Assembly: GCF_038039215.1 (NCBI RefSeq)
Contig: NZ_JBBPCL010000001.1
Coordinates: 6,138,001-6,202,000, forward strand
Source: Pseudonocardia sp. T1-2H
GTDB taxonomy: Bacteria; Actinomycetota; Actinomycetes; Mycobacteriales; Pseudonocardiaceae
Length of the DNA: 64,000 nucleotides
Direction of reading: 5' to 3'
In this document: positions 32,410 through 41,106 of the stretch, piece by piece
How positions within the stretch are numbered: position 1 is the first letter of the stretch
How the letters are laid out: the number at the start of each line of letters is the position of its first letter
The notes under the pieces: generated by a model
Told to the model about the DNA's origin: nothing
The model's database searches: none
Seen by the model: the letters and a program-made list of their open reading frames with translations, nothing else
Position numbers and translations under genes: made by a program

Positions 32410-32941
32410 ACGGCCAGGACGCCACGGTCGCGTACACCGGGGGACCCGTCGAGCCCGGCGGCGACGTGCTGCTCACCAGGTGCAGGTCGGCGGCGGTCCA
32501 CGGCGTCCCCGTGAACCCGGCGAGCCGGGAGACGAGCGGGCGCAGGTCCGTCCCCGCCGGCGCCCGGGCGAGGGTGAGGTGGGGGCGGTAGCGCCGGGCG
32601 TCGAGGCTCAGGCCCGCGCGCCGTCCGGCCGCCTGCGCCCGGGCCGCGGTCCGGGCCAGCCGTTCGGTGTCGCCGCCGACCCGCGTCCAGAGCACCCGGT
32701 CCCCGAAGCGGCCCCCGCCGCCCAGGGCCAGCGTCGGCGCGGGCCGGGCCGCCGCCACCCGGGAGAGAAGTCCTCGCAGGTCACCGAGTATGCGGGGATG
32801 GACGTCGCCGTAGAAGGCCAGGGTGACGTGCCACTGCGCACGCACGGTCCAGCGCAGCTCCGGCGCGCCGAGCCCCGCGAGCGCCGCCTCCAGCTCGTCG
32901 AGCACCGCCGCCGGCGGGACCAGCGCGGCGAACATCCTCAC
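32399..32941 (-). CDS. thpR: RNA 2',3'-cyclic phosphodiesterase (2'-5' RNA ligase family)
   Basis: The 180-residue protein has the two HxTx motifs that define the 2H phosphoesterase superfamily, HVTL at 38-41 and HLTL at 121-124, and the family start RMFAALVPP. Members hydrolyse 2',3'-cyclic phosphate ends of RNA to 2'-phosphates and can ligate tRNA halves in vitro. The GTG at 32941 or the ATG two codons later may start it; neither has a good ribosome site. It stands alone and is divergent from the MOSC gene. Confidence 0.88.
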   Translation of the reverse strand: MRMFAALVPPAAVLDELEAALAGLGAPELRWTVRAQWHVTLAFYGDVHPRILGDLRGLLSRVAAARPAPTLALGGGGRFGDRVLWTRVGGDTERLARTAARAQAAGRRAGLSLDARRYRPHLTLARAPAGTDLRPLVSRLAGFTGTPWTAADLHLVSSTSPPGSTGPPVYATVASWPFTG

Positions 32942-33002
32942 GGATGGTGATGCTGACAGAAATCCGGTGGGTCCAGGTGTCGACGCGGCTAATCTGCCGG
33001 GG

Positions 33003-33848
33003 GTGACCCTGACGCTCGCGGCCGTCGCCCGCTACCCGGTCAAGTCCTGCCGCGGGCACTACGTCGGGTCCGCCGTCGTCGAGCCGTGGGGGCTCGCCGG
33101 GGACCGGCGGTGGCTGGTCACGGACCCGGACGGACTCGCCGTGACCGCACGCACCACGCCCCGGATGCTGCTGATCGAGCCCGTCCCCCTCCCGGACGGC
33201 CTGCTCCTGCGCGCTCCCGGCCTGCCGGACCTGCGCGTCCGGACGCCGTACGGCAACCCGCTGGCGGACGTGCAGGTGTGGGCGGACCGGGTCAAGGCCA
33301 CGCTGGCGGACGAGGACGCGCACGGCTGGCTCACCACGGCGGTGGGCGCACCGGCCCGGCTGGCCTACCTGGACGACCCGCGGCGCCGCCCGGTCGCCCC
33401 GGAGTACGCCGACGCCGAGGACCGGGTCTCCTTCGCCGACGGCTTCCCGATGCTCATGACCTCGAACGCGTCGCTCGCCGCCCTGAACGAGCTGATCGCG
33501 GCCGGGCCGAACGCGGCCGGCGCCCCGCTGGCCATGACCCGATTCCGGCCGAACCTGGTGGTCGACGGCGCCGCCCCCTGGGCGGAGGACGGCTGGACGG
33601 CGCTGCGCATCGGCGAGGCCCCGTTCCGGGTGGTCAAGGCCTGCAGCCGGTGCGTGATGACGACCGTGGACCCGGAGACCGCGACGAAGGGCCGCGAGCC
33701 CCTCGCGACGATGGCGAGGCACCGGAGGTTCGGGTCCAAGACCTGGTTCGGCGTGAACCTGATCCCGGAAAGGGCGGGCGTCACGGTGCGCGTGGGCGAT
33801 CCCGTGGAGGTGCTCGGGACGCGCGACGGGAGCGAGCCGCTCCGCTAG
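33003..33848 (+). CDS. MOSC-domain protein (mARC/YcbX-like molybdoenzyme)
   Basis: The 281-residue protein has the beta-barrel N-terminal domain (VARYPVKSCRGHYVGSAVVEPWGLAGDRRWLV) and a MOSC domain with the cysteine that should bind molybdenum in KACSRCVMTTVDPET (near 218-222) followed by FGVNLIPE. Relatives reduce N-hydroxylated compounds using the molybdenum cofactor. The GTG at 33003 is preceded by GGGGG. The marR gene that follows begins 29 bp after its stop. Confidence 0.85.
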   Translation: MTLTLAAVARYPVKSCRGHYVGSAVVEPWGLAGDRRWLVTDPDGLAVTARTTPRMLLIEPVPLPDGLLLRAPGLPDLRVRTPYGNPLADVQVWADRVKATLADEDAHGWLTTAVGAPARLAYLDDPRRRPVAPEYADAEDRVSFADGFPMLMTSNASLAALNELIAAGPNAAGAPLAMTRFRPNLVVDGAAPWAEDGWTALRIGEAPFRVVKACSRCVMTTVDPETATKGREPLATMARHRRFGSKTWFGVNLIPERAGVTVRVGDPVEVLGTRDGSEPLR

Positions 33849-33877
33849 TCGTGGGGGTGAGCGGCGACAATGCACCC

Positions 33878-34423
33878 ATGGGAATGTCCGCGGCGCGGCC
33901 GGACGACGGGGAGCTGGACTACTGGTCCTTCGTGGACGTCGCGATAGCCCGGACCCTCGCCGCGCAGCCCGAGGTCGATCCCGCCGCGATGCGGCTCGTA
34001 CTGAGCCTGCACCGGGCGTCGACCTCCCTGGCCTACGACCTGGAGTCCGCCGTGCACCGGCCCCGGGGCTGGTCCTGGCCGGGTTTCCGGGTGCTCTTCG
34101 TGATCCGGCTGACGGCGCCGGTGGAGGCCAAGCGCGTCGCGCAGCTCTCCGGGATGAGCCGCGCGGCGGTGTCCGCGCTGCTCAAGACCCTGGAGCGGGA
34201 CGGCCTGGTCTCCCGCACCCCCGCCGCCTACGACCGGCGCGCCGCCGAGCTGACCCTGACCCCCGCGGGCGAGGAGGCGTTCAGCAGCGCCTTCGTCGCG
34301 CACAACGAGCGGGAGCGGACCTGGGCCTCCGCACTCGACGACGACGAGGTCGAGACCCTCACCGCGCTGCTGGAGAAGCTCATGGCGGGCGACGCCGCGC
34401 AGCGCGCCAACCGCCGGTCCTGA
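33878..34423 (+). CDS. MarR-family transcriptional regulator
   Basis: The 181-residue protein is a MarR regulator: WPGFRVLFVIRLTAPVEAKRVAQLSGMSRAAVSALLKTLERDGLVSR forms the winged helix, followed by the wing DRRAAELTLTPAGEEAF and a C-terminal helix. The ATG at 33878 has a GACAAT -10-like element 7 bases upstream and no Shine-Dalgarno site, so a leaderless transcript is plausible; a GTG at 33851 is an alternative. It is convergent with the SDR gene, whose operon it may control. Confidence 0.82.
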   Translation: MGMSAARPDDGELDYWSFVDVAIARTLAAQPEVDPAAMRLVLSLHRASTSLAYDLESAVHRPRGWSWPGFRVLFVIRLTAPVEAKRVAQLSGMSRAAVSALLKTLERDGLVSRTPAAYDRRAAELTLTPAGEEAFSSAFVAHNERERTWASALDDDEVETLTALLEKLMAGDAAQRANRRS

Positions 34424-34427
34424 TCGC

Positions 34428-35174
34428 TCAGAGCAGCGCTTGGTAGGCGCCGCCGTCGACCGGGATCGCGGCGCCGGTCAGGTACCCCGCCTGCCGGGAG
34501 CAGAGGAATGCGACGATCGCGCCGAAGTCCTCGGGAGCGCCGAGCCGGCCGGCCGGGATGTCCTCCGCGGCGCGGGCCAGCGCCTCCTCGCTGTCCGCCA
34601 TGCTCCGCAGCCGGTTCGTCAGGTGCGAGGCCGGCTGCAGCGAGTTGACGGTGACGCCGTCGCGCGCGATCTCCCGGGCGAGCGTCCGCAGGAACCCGGT
34701 GGCGCCGGCCCGGGCGGTGTTGGAGAGCACCAGGTTGTGCAGCGGCTGCCGCACCCCGATCGAGGTGATCGCCACGATCCGGCCCCAACCCTGCGCCTGC
34801 ATCCCCGGCGCGGCCGCCAGGCACATCCCGACGACGGCGAGCAGGCTCCGGTCCAGCGCGGCCTGGTAGTCCCCGAGGACGGTCTCCGCGACCGTGCCGG
34901 GCTTCGGTCCGGGCCCGTTGACGACCAGGATGTCCAGCCCACCCATCCGCTCGCGCGCCTGGTCGACGAAACCCGCCGCCGCCTCCGGGTCCCGCAGGTC
35001 CGTGACGAGGTACTGCGCCCCGAGCTTCTCGGCCGCGGCCCGGGCGCGGTCCTCGTCGGACCCGCAGATCGTGACCTGCGCGCCCTCCGCGACCAGCACC
35101 TCCGCGCTCGCGTAGCCGAGCCCGCCGCTCGCGGCCGCCACCGCCGCCCGCTTCCCCGCGATCCCCAGGTCCAC
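34428..35174 (-). CDS. SDR-family protein with a non-canonical active site
   Basis: The 248-residue protein has the SDR fold: AASGGLGYAS glycine motif, DLRDPEAAAGFVDQA, LDILVVNGPGPKPG in place of NNAG, and a C-terminal ITG-like YLTGAAIPVDGG. However, the catalytic YxxxK is replaced by SNTARAG in LHNLVLSNTARAGATGF. This substitution is seen in a recognised divergent branch of FabG-like proteins, so it is not a sequencing error. The activity of that branch is uncertain. The GTG at 35174 follows a GGAGGGAGT site. It is downstream of the MFS/hydrolase/LLM unit, separated by 129 bp. Confidence 0.8.
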   Translation of the reverse strand: MDLGIAGKRAAVAAASGGLGYASAEVLVAEGAQVTICGSDEDRARAAAEKLGAQYLVTDLRDPEAAAGFVDQARERMGGLDILVVNGPGPKPGTVAETVLGDYQAALDRSLLAVVGMCLAAAPGMQAQGWGRIVAITSIGVRQPLHNLVLSNTARAGATGFLRTLAREIARDGVTVNSLQPASHLTNRLRSMADSEEALARAAEDIPAGRLGAPEDFGAIVAFLCSRQAGYLTGAAIPVDGGAYQALL

Positions 35175-35303
35175 GTGACTCCCTCCGATCCCGCGGGCCA
35201 CCGGTCCGCGCAGGCAACCTACCGAGTCCCGGTCGGGACGCGCCGGTTCCGGTGCACGATCTCCTCGGCCGGGGAGCCGAACGTCGCGGTGCCCCGGACG
35301 GCG

Positions 35304-36791
35304 TCACGGGAGCGGGGCGGTGCCCGGACGGGAGAGCACCACCTCCGCACCGGCGTCCGGATCGGACGCCTCCGGCGTTCTCGAGGGGAGGAGGACCGCG
35401 GAGCCGACGGCGCCCGCTAGCACCAGGCCGGCGAGCACGAGGAGCGCTGACCGTTGCCCGGTGAGCTCACTGCCGAGCGGAGTCCCGCCCGCCGCCAGGG
35501 CCCGCGCCGCCGCGGACCCGGTGAGCAGCGTGACGACGGTGATTGACAGTGCCGCGCCGATCGCCTGCGTGCTGTTCAGCGCTCCCGCCCCGACGCCGTG
35601 CCGGGCCCGCGGGATGCCGGACATCGCGGTGACGGTGCAGCTCACGCTCGCCGCGCCGGTGCCCGTGCCGAGCAGGAGGAACGGGAGCAGCAGGTCGGGG
35701 TACGTCGTCGTCGGCCCGACCGCGGTGGCCAGCAGGAATGCACCCGTCGCGGAGACCAGCAGGCCGGCCGGCACGAGCACCCGCGGACCGACGAGGTGCA
35801 GCGTGCGGGAGGCGATCTGCGCGACGACCGCGGTCGTCGCGGCCCACGGGACGAACGCCAGCCCGGCCTCGAGCGGGGACCAGTCGAGCGACTCCTGCAT
35901 GAACAGCGAGCTTGTGAAGTAGGTCCCGATCCCGGTCCCCGCGGTGATCACCACGAACAGTAAGGCGAACGACGTCCGGGTCCGGAAGAGCTTCAGCGGG
36001 AGCAGCGGATCGGGGCTGCGCAGCTGCGACACGACGAACGCCGCGCCGAGCGCCACCGCGCCGACGAGCAACCCGACGGCGAGGGGCAGCCCGGCCGATC
36101 CCCGCAGCCCACCCAGGCCCAGGACGAACGACGCGACCGCACCGGTCCCGAACAGCCCGCCGACCAGCCCGAGCCGCTGGCGCCGTCCGGGGCGCGGGTC
36201 CCGCACCGTCAGCAACGCCGTGACCGCGGCGACCAGGCACACCGGGACGTTGACCAGGAAGATCCAGCGCCAGCCACCCGCTTCGGTGAGGAGGCCACCG
36301 ACGACGTTGCCGAGCGTTGCGCCGAGCGCCCCGACGCCGGCCCACGCGCCGAGCGCGACGCTGCGGTCCCGAGTGGTCGTGAACACTCCGGTCAGCAGCG
36401 CCATCGCGGCGGGCGAGGCCATCGCGGCGCCGACGCCGGCGAGCGCCCGCGCGGCGATCAGCGGGCCGGCCTGGCCCACGACCGCGCAGAGCAGTGAGCC
36501 GGAGGCGAAGACCAGCAGCCCGGTGAGGAAGAGCCGACGGCGCCCGAAGACGTCCGCGAGCCGGCCGCCGAGCAACAGCAGGCAGCCGAACGCGACCGGG
36601 AAGGCCGTCAACACCCATTGCAGCTCGGCGGGCCCGAGGCCGAGTTCGCGGCGGATCGAGGGCAGCGAGACCGTCACGACCGTGCCAGCGACCAACATCA
36701 TGAACTGGACGCTGCACATCAGGACGAGGAACGGCCCCCGACGCGCGACGGCGGCCGTCGTACCGGGCGCCGTGCGGTGTTCGGTGCTCAC
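35304..36791 (-). CDS. MFS transporter of the EmrB/QacA (DHA2) type
   Basis: The 495-residue protein has about 14 membrane spans and DHA2-family motifs: FMMLVAGTVVTVSLPSI in helix 1, GGRLADVFGRRRLFL as motif A, ALAGVGAAMASPAAMALL, and GALGATLGNVVGGLL as motif C. Such carriers export drugs or metabolites with protons. Its GTG overlaps the stop of the hydrolase gene upstream (GTGA), so it is the third gene of the LLM-hydrolase-MFS operon and may move a product or toxic intermediate of that pathway. Confidence 0.87.
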   Translation of the reverse strand: MSTEHRTAPGTTAAVARRGPFLVLMCSVQFMMLVAGTVVTVSLPSIRRELGLGPAELQWVLTAFPVAFGCLLLLGGRLADVFGRRRLFLTGLLVFASGSLLCAVVGQAGPLIAARALAGVGAAMASPAAMALLTGVFTTTRDRSVALGAWAGVGALGATLGNVVGGLLTEAGGWRWIFLVNVPVCLVAAVTALLTVRDPRPGRRQRLGLVGGLFGTGAVASFVLGLGGLRGSAGLPLAVGLLVGAVALGAAFVVSQLRSPDPLLPLKLFRTRTSFALLFVVITAGTGIGTYFTSSLFMQESLDWSPLEAGLAFVPWAATTAVVAQIASRTLHLVGPRVLVPAGLLVSATGAFLLATAVGPTTTYPDLLLPFLLLGTGTGAASVSCTVTAMSGIPRARHGVGAGALNSTQAIGAALSITVVTLLTGSAAARALAAGGTPLGSELTGQRSALLVLAGLVLAGAVGSAVLLPSRTPEASDPDAGAEVVLSRPGTAPLP

Positions 36792-37594
36792 GCGCCTCGG
36801 CCGGCCCCCAGGTACGCGGTGATTGCGCCGAGGGTGTCGTCGAGGTACTCCACGACCATCCCGTGCCCGCCCCGCGGCTGGACCCGCAGCGTCCCGTTCG
36901 GCAGCAGCTCCGCCATCTCGACGGACTGCGCCACCGGGGTGAGCACGTCCTCCGCCCCGGCCAGCACGAGCGTCGGGGTGGTGGCGGACGGCAGGCCCGG
37001 CCGGGAGTCGTAGAGCCGCAGCCCGGCAGCTTGGGCCTCGAACCCCGCGAGCGAGGTCGGGTGCGGGTCCTTGCGGGCCAGCTCGGCCTGCGCCGCAGCC
37101 GCGGCGTGGTCCGAGAGCAGCCGCGGCGTGAACGCCCAGGGCATGCCGTGGATGCCGATCGAGACCGGGTCCAGGCCGGCCCGGCGCAGGGCGAGCCCCG
37201 CGTCCAGCCAGGCGTCCTGCACCCCGGTGTAGGAGGGGAAGGCGTTGAGCAGCACAGCTTTCGTGAGCACGCGCGGGTGCCGGATCAGCAGGGACTGCAG
37301 CACCGAGCCGCCGAGCGACCAGCCGACCGCTGCGACGGGGCCGAGCCCGAGGTGGCCGACGAGCGCGGCGGCGTCGTCCCCCAGGTCGTCGATCGTGTAG
37401 GGCCCAGGCGGCACCTCGGAGAGCCCGGTCCCACGGTTGTCGAAGGTGATCACCATGAAGGACTGCGCGAGCAGGGGCGCCGCGGCGGCCCATGCCAGCG
37501 AGCTCAGCCCGAGCCCTGCGATCAGCAGCAGCGGCGGACCGTCGCCCCGGACGTCGTAGCGCAGGGTGACGCCGTTGACGGTTGCCGTACTCAC
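36788..37594 (-). CDS. Alpha/beta hydrolase
   Basis: The 268-residue protein has the triad of the family: LLIAGLGLSSLAWA oxyanion region, FDNRGTGLSE, nucleophile in VGWSLGGS (S93), acid in AGAEDVLTP and histidine in QPRGGHGMV. It resembles ester or 3-oxoadipate-enol-lactone-type hydrolases. It is joined by 4-bp GTGA overlaps to the LLM gene upstream and the MFS gene downstream, which implies a tightly coupled pathway: flavin oxygenation, then hydrolysis of the product. Substrate unknown. Confidence 0.86.
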   Translation of the reverse strand: MSTATVNGVTLRYDVRGDGPPLLLIAGLGLSSLAWAAAAPLLAQSFMVITFDNRGTGLSEVPPGPYTIDDLGDDAAALVGHLGLGPVAAVGWSLGGSVLQSLLIRHPRVLTKAVLLNAFPSYTGVQDAWLDAGLALRRAGLDPVSIGIHGMPWAFTPRLLSDHAAAAAQAELARKDPHPTSLAGFEAQAAGLRLYDSRPGLPSATTPTLVLAGAEDVLTPVAQSVEMAELLPNGTLRVQPRGGHGMVVEYLDDTLGAITAYLGAGRGA

Positions 37595-38838
37595 GAGCCC
37601 GCCACCAGCGACGGGGCGGCCGCGGCGACCCGACGCCGGCTCACCTCGGGGGTCCAGTGGTCCGGCTCGTCCGCCCACAGGTCCCGCAGTTGCGGGATGA
37701 CCTTGGTGCCGAAGAGGCGGGTGTTCTCTGCGGCCGTCTCCTCGGGCAGGTTGCCCATGTGCAGGGAGGCGATGAGCTGCCCGACGCGCAGCTCGGTGGC
37801 CAGCTCGCGCAGCCGCTGCGCCACCCGGTCCGGGGTGCCGGCGATGATGTAGCCCTTCTCGTCGTACTCCCAGAAGCTCATCTCGCCTCGGACCGCGCGC
37901 CGCTTGTCCTCCATCGCCTCAGGGCTCGTCGTCCGCTTCAGCACTCCCGCCATCGCGGCGGGGGAGTTGTAGCCGGGCGGCGTGGCCCAGCGCATCGCGG
38001 GATCCCGGACGCGCTGGAAGTACTTCACCGCCTCGGAGTACTTGGCCTCGGCCTCGACGTCCGTGTTCGCCACGCAGACGAGCTGGGTGAACGCCATCCG
38101 GTGCGGGTTCATGTCCCCGTCGTTCGCGGCGACGTAGTCCCAGTAGCCGTCGACCAGCGGTTTCGCCGCCTGCAGGCCGGAGAACGAGAGGTGGCCGTAG
38201 CAGTAGTTCTCCCGCGTCACGAGTTCCCAGGTCTCCGGGCTCGACGAGCCGGGCACCCAGATCGGCGGCCGCTGCTGGATCGGCCGGGGCCACAGGTTGA
38301 CATAGCGGAGCTGCGTGTACTTCCCGTTGAACGCGAAGGGCTCCGGTTCGCGCCAGGCCCGGGTCACGAGCTCGCGAGCCTCATGGAAGCGCTCGCGCAG
38401 CTCGATCGGCGGGCGGGCGTAGGCGAACGCGGAGTCCATCGGGGTGCCGAAGACGAACCCGGCGATGAGCCGTCCCTCGGACAGGCAGTCCAAATAGGCC
38501 ATCTCCTCGGCGACCCGGATCGGAGGGTTGTAGAGGGCCAGCGAGTCCCCGATCACGAGGATCGCGGCGTTCTCGGTGCTGCTCGCGACACTGGCGGCGA
38601 GCAGGTTCGGCGACGGGGTCATCGCGAACGGGGTCTGGTGGTGCTCGTTGACGGCGAGCCCGTCGAAGCCGTCCCGATCCGCCTGCTGCATGAGCCGGAT
38701 GAACATCCGGTAGTTGGCGCCGACCCGTTCCGGGTTCGCCATGGCGATCGGGCTGTCCACCCAGCCGCCCTGGCCCGGGGCCGGGAACTCCGCCGGCAGG
38801 CCGTCGTAGGTGACCTCCGCGAACCAGTGGAACTTCAC
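37591..38838 (-). CDS. LLM-class flavin-dependent monooxygenase, module copy A
   Basis: The 415-residue luciferase-like monooxygenase begins VKFHWFAEVTYDGLP and carries NEHHQTPFAMTPSPNL, SLALYNPPIRVAEEMAYLD, LSEGRLIAGFVFGTPMDSAF, IELRERFHEARELVTRAW and the C-terminal IIAGTPDRVAQRLREL. It is strikingly similar along its whole length to the protein encoded at 56227-57465. The GTG at 38838 is chosen because the paralogue starts at the same residue; the open frame upstream has no family similarity. It is the first gene of the minus-strand unit and diverges from the ABC importer operon. Confidence 0.88.
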   Translation of the reverse strand: MKFHWFAEVTYDGLPAEFPAPGQGGWVDSPIAMANPERVGANYRMFIRLMQQADRDGFDGLAVNEHHQTPFAMTPSPNLLAASVASSTENAAILVIGDSLALYNPPIRVAEEMAYLDCLSEGRLIAGFVFGTPMDSAFAYARPPIELRERFHEARELVTRAWREPEPFAFNGKYTQLRYVNLWPRPIQQRPPIWVPGSSSPETWELVTRENYCYGHLSFSGLQAAKPLVDGYWDYVAANDGDMNPHRMAFTQLVCVANTDVEAEAKYSEAVKYFQRVRDPAMRWATPPGYNSPAAMAGVLKRTTSPEAMEDKRRAVRGEMSFWEYDEKGYIIAGTPDRVAQRLRELATELRVGQLIASLHMGNLPEETAAENTRLFGTKVIPQLRDLWADEPDHWTPEVSRRRVAAAAPSLVAGS

Positions 38839-39202
38839 CCTCGCACCATCCTCACCCTCGTCCTGCTCGAAGCCTGGGCGGCGCTCGGCGCCGCGGACAA
38901 TGGAGAACCGCACACTCGTTTCCGAGTGGATGTGGATGCTTCTCCAACGATCCCGTTCAGCCGTCCGTGAAGGGTCGGTCGTCCCGAAGTCGTCCACATA
39001 TCCGAGTGCGGATGCGTTGCCTTTTCAGGCCCATACCGCTTAGCGTCCGAAGGCGGCGCCCCACAGCGAAGCGCCAATTCGAGCCGGTACACACACCGGT
39101 CAACGACCGACACCACCGCACGAGAACCCGGGGGCCGATCCCCGGGCTGCCGCCGTGCACGGAAATGTTCCGGACCGACTTCGACGAGGAGGTCGATCAT
39201 TC
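38839..39202. promoter_or_regulatory. 364-bp divergent control region between LLM copy A and the ABC importer operon
   Basis: No gene is supported here. A small hairpin CACTCG-TTTC-CGAGTG lies at 38913-38928. The element TCCGAGTG followed shortly by GGATG occurs twice, around 38921-38932 and 39001-39013, and looks like a repeated binding site. A strong GAGGAGG site for the first permease gene is at 39186-39192. No convincing -35/-10 pair was picked with confidence. Confidence 0.45.
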
Positions 39203-40147
39203 GTGCTGAAGTTCTTCCTGACGCGCCTGGCGACGACCATTCCGGTCCTCATCCTGGTGACCTTCGTGGTCTTCGGGTTGGTGCTGCTGATCCCGGGCGA
39301 CCCGGCCGTCACGATCGCCGGGCCGGACGCCACGGTCGAGCAGGTCGCCGCGGTCCGGGCGCGACTCGGCCTGGACCGGCCGATGGTCGTCCAGTACTGG
39401 GACTGGATCACCGGTGCGGCCTCGGGCGACCTCGGTACGTCGCTGTTCACCAGCCGCCCGGTCGCCAAGTCGATCAGCGACGGACTGCCGGTCACGATCG
39501 CCCTCGCCGGGACGGCGCTGCTGATCTCACTGCTGATCGCAATCCCGACGGCGATCTTGTCCGCGCTGCGCCGCGGCACCTGGCTGGACCGGGTCTCGAC
39601 GATCGGCTCGTCGCTGGGGATCGCGCTGCCGTCGTTCTGGCTGGGCCTGATGTTCGTGCTGCTGTTCAGCCTCACCCTCGGCTGGCTGCCCGCCACCGGC
39701 TACGTGCCGATGTCGAAGAGCCCCGGGGACTGGCTGCTCCACATCTTCCTGCCCGCGCTCACCCTCGGCATCGCCGGCGCCGCGGAGAGCGCGCGTCAGC
39801 TGCGCGGCTCGATCATCGGGGTGCTGCAGCAGGACTACGTCCGCACCGCCCGGGCCAAGGGCCTGCGCACCCGGATGGTGATCGGCAAGCACGTCATGAA
39901 GAACGCGAGCGTCCCGCTGGTCACCGTGCTGGGCCTGCAGATCACGGCCCTGCTCGGCGGCGCGGTGCTCGTCGAGCAGATCTTCGGCGTCCCGGGGCTC
40001 GGCCAGGTGGCGATCAACGCCGTCACCACCCGGGACATCCCGGTGATCCAGGGGATCGTGCTGGTCGCGGTGGTGGTGGCGATGGGCTCCAACCTGCTCG
40101 TCGATCTCACGTACGGCTACCTCAACCCGAAGGTGCGGCCCCGATGA
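39203..40147 (+). CDS. ABC importer permease, DppB/OppB type
   Basis: The 314-residue inner-membrane protein has six spans and the DppB-type signatures: FFLTRLATTIPVLILVTFVVFGL at the N-terminus, LIPGDPA, LGLDRPMVVQYWDWI, and the EAA-loop region RTARAKGLRTRMVIGKHVMKNASVPLVTVLGLQ. It forms the channel together with the next protein. The GTG at 39203 follows a GAGGAGGTCG site. The family carries peptides, but also nickel, opines and plant or aromatic compounds, so substrate is open. It heads an operon of eight genes with overlapping ends. Confidence 0.9.
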   Translation: MLKFFLTRLATTIPVLILVTFVVFGLVLLIPGDPAVTIAGPDATVEQVAAVRARLGLDRPMVVQYWDWITGAASGDLGTSLFTSRPVAKSISDGLPVTIALAGTALLISLLIAIPTAILSALRRGTWLDRVSTIGSSLGIALPSFWLGLMFVLLFSLTLGWLPATGYVPMSKSPGDWLLHIFLPALTLGIAGAAESARQLRGSIIGVLQQDYVRTARAKGLRTRMVIGKHVMKNASVPLVTVLGLQITALLGGAVLVEQIFGVPGLGQVAINAVTTRDIPVIQGIVLVAVVVAMGSNLLVDLTYGYLNPKVRPR

Positions 40148-41106
40148 CCAACGTCGAGAAGAAGCCGGAGACCACGGTGGCCCCCGACGCGCCCGCCGCC
40201 TCCGAGATGCCTGCGGGCGACCCGGCCACCGTCTCCGCCGCCGCGCTCGCCCACGGCGGCGGCGCCTGGTCGGACTTCCGGCGGCGGGTGGGCGGCAACA
40301 CCGGCGCGATGGTCGCGCTCGGCGTCCTCGCGTTCCTCGTCCTGATCGCCGCGATCGGACCGTTCATCACCCCGGCGGACCCCAACGAGCAGAACCTGCG
40401 CGCCGTGCTGCTGGACCCGTTCTCCGCGGGACACCTCCTCGGCACGGACCAGCTCGGCCGGGACATCCTCAGCCGGCTGATCGTCGGCACCCGGGTCTCC
40501 CTGCTCGCGATCGCCCTGGCCCTCGCGGTGGCGATGGTCATCGGGGTGCCGCTGGGCTTCGTGTCCGGCTTCCTCGGCGGCCGGTTCGACCAGCTCGTCA
40601 TGCGGCTCAACGACGCCGCGATGAGCTTCCCGCCGCTGCTGCTCGCGATCACCCTCGTCGGGGTGCTCGGGCCGAGCCTGCGCAACGCGATGTTCGCCGT
40701 CGGGATCCTGATGGCGCCGCGGTTCCTCCGGCTGGTCCGCGGAGTGGTGATCGGGCTGAAGGAGGAGACCTTCGTCGAGGCGTCCCGCAGCATCGGCACC
40801 CCGACCTGGATGATCATCATCCGGCACATCCTGCCGAACACGCTGTCCCCGCTGACGGTCGCGATTGCCGTGACCGCCGGCTACGCGATGCTCTCCGAGG
40901 CGGGCCTGAGCTTCCTCGGCCTCGGCGTCCAGCCGCCGGACGCCAGCTGGGGCTCGATGATCCGCGAGGGGTTCCTCTACTTCGGGCGCTCGCCCTGGCT
41001 GGGGATCTTCCCCGGCGTCCTCATCGCGCTCACCGTGTTCACCTTCGTCACCCTCGGGGACGGGCTGCGCGACGCGCTGGGCCGCGAGGAGAGGACCGAG
41101 TCGTGA
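40144..41106 (+). CDS. ABC importer permease, DppC/OppC type
   Basis: The 320-residue protein has a 50-residue cytoplasmic N-terminus, then six spans with DppC-type signatures: FITPADPNEQNLRAV, LLGTDQLGRDILSRLIVGTRVSL and the EAA loop VEASRSIGTPTWMIIIRHILPN, then LSFLGLGVQPPDASWG. It pairs with the DppB-type permease; the start codon overlaps the preceding stop (ATGA). Confidence 0.9.
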   Translation: MTNVEKKPETTVAPDAPAASEMPAGDPATVSAAALAHGGGAWSDFRRRVGGNTGAMVALGVLAFLVLIAAIGPFITPADPNEQNLRAVLLDPFSAGHLLGTDQLGRDILSRLIVGTRVSLLAIALALAVAMVIGVPLGFVSGFLGGRFDQLVMRLNDAAMSFPPLLLAITLVGVLGPSLRNAMFAVGILMAPRFLRLVRGVVIGLKEETFVEASRSIGTPTWMIIIRHILPNTLSPLTVAIAVTAGYAMLSEAGLSFLGLGVQPPDASWGSMIREGFLYFGRSPWLGIFPGVLIALTVFTFVTLGDGLRDALGREERTES

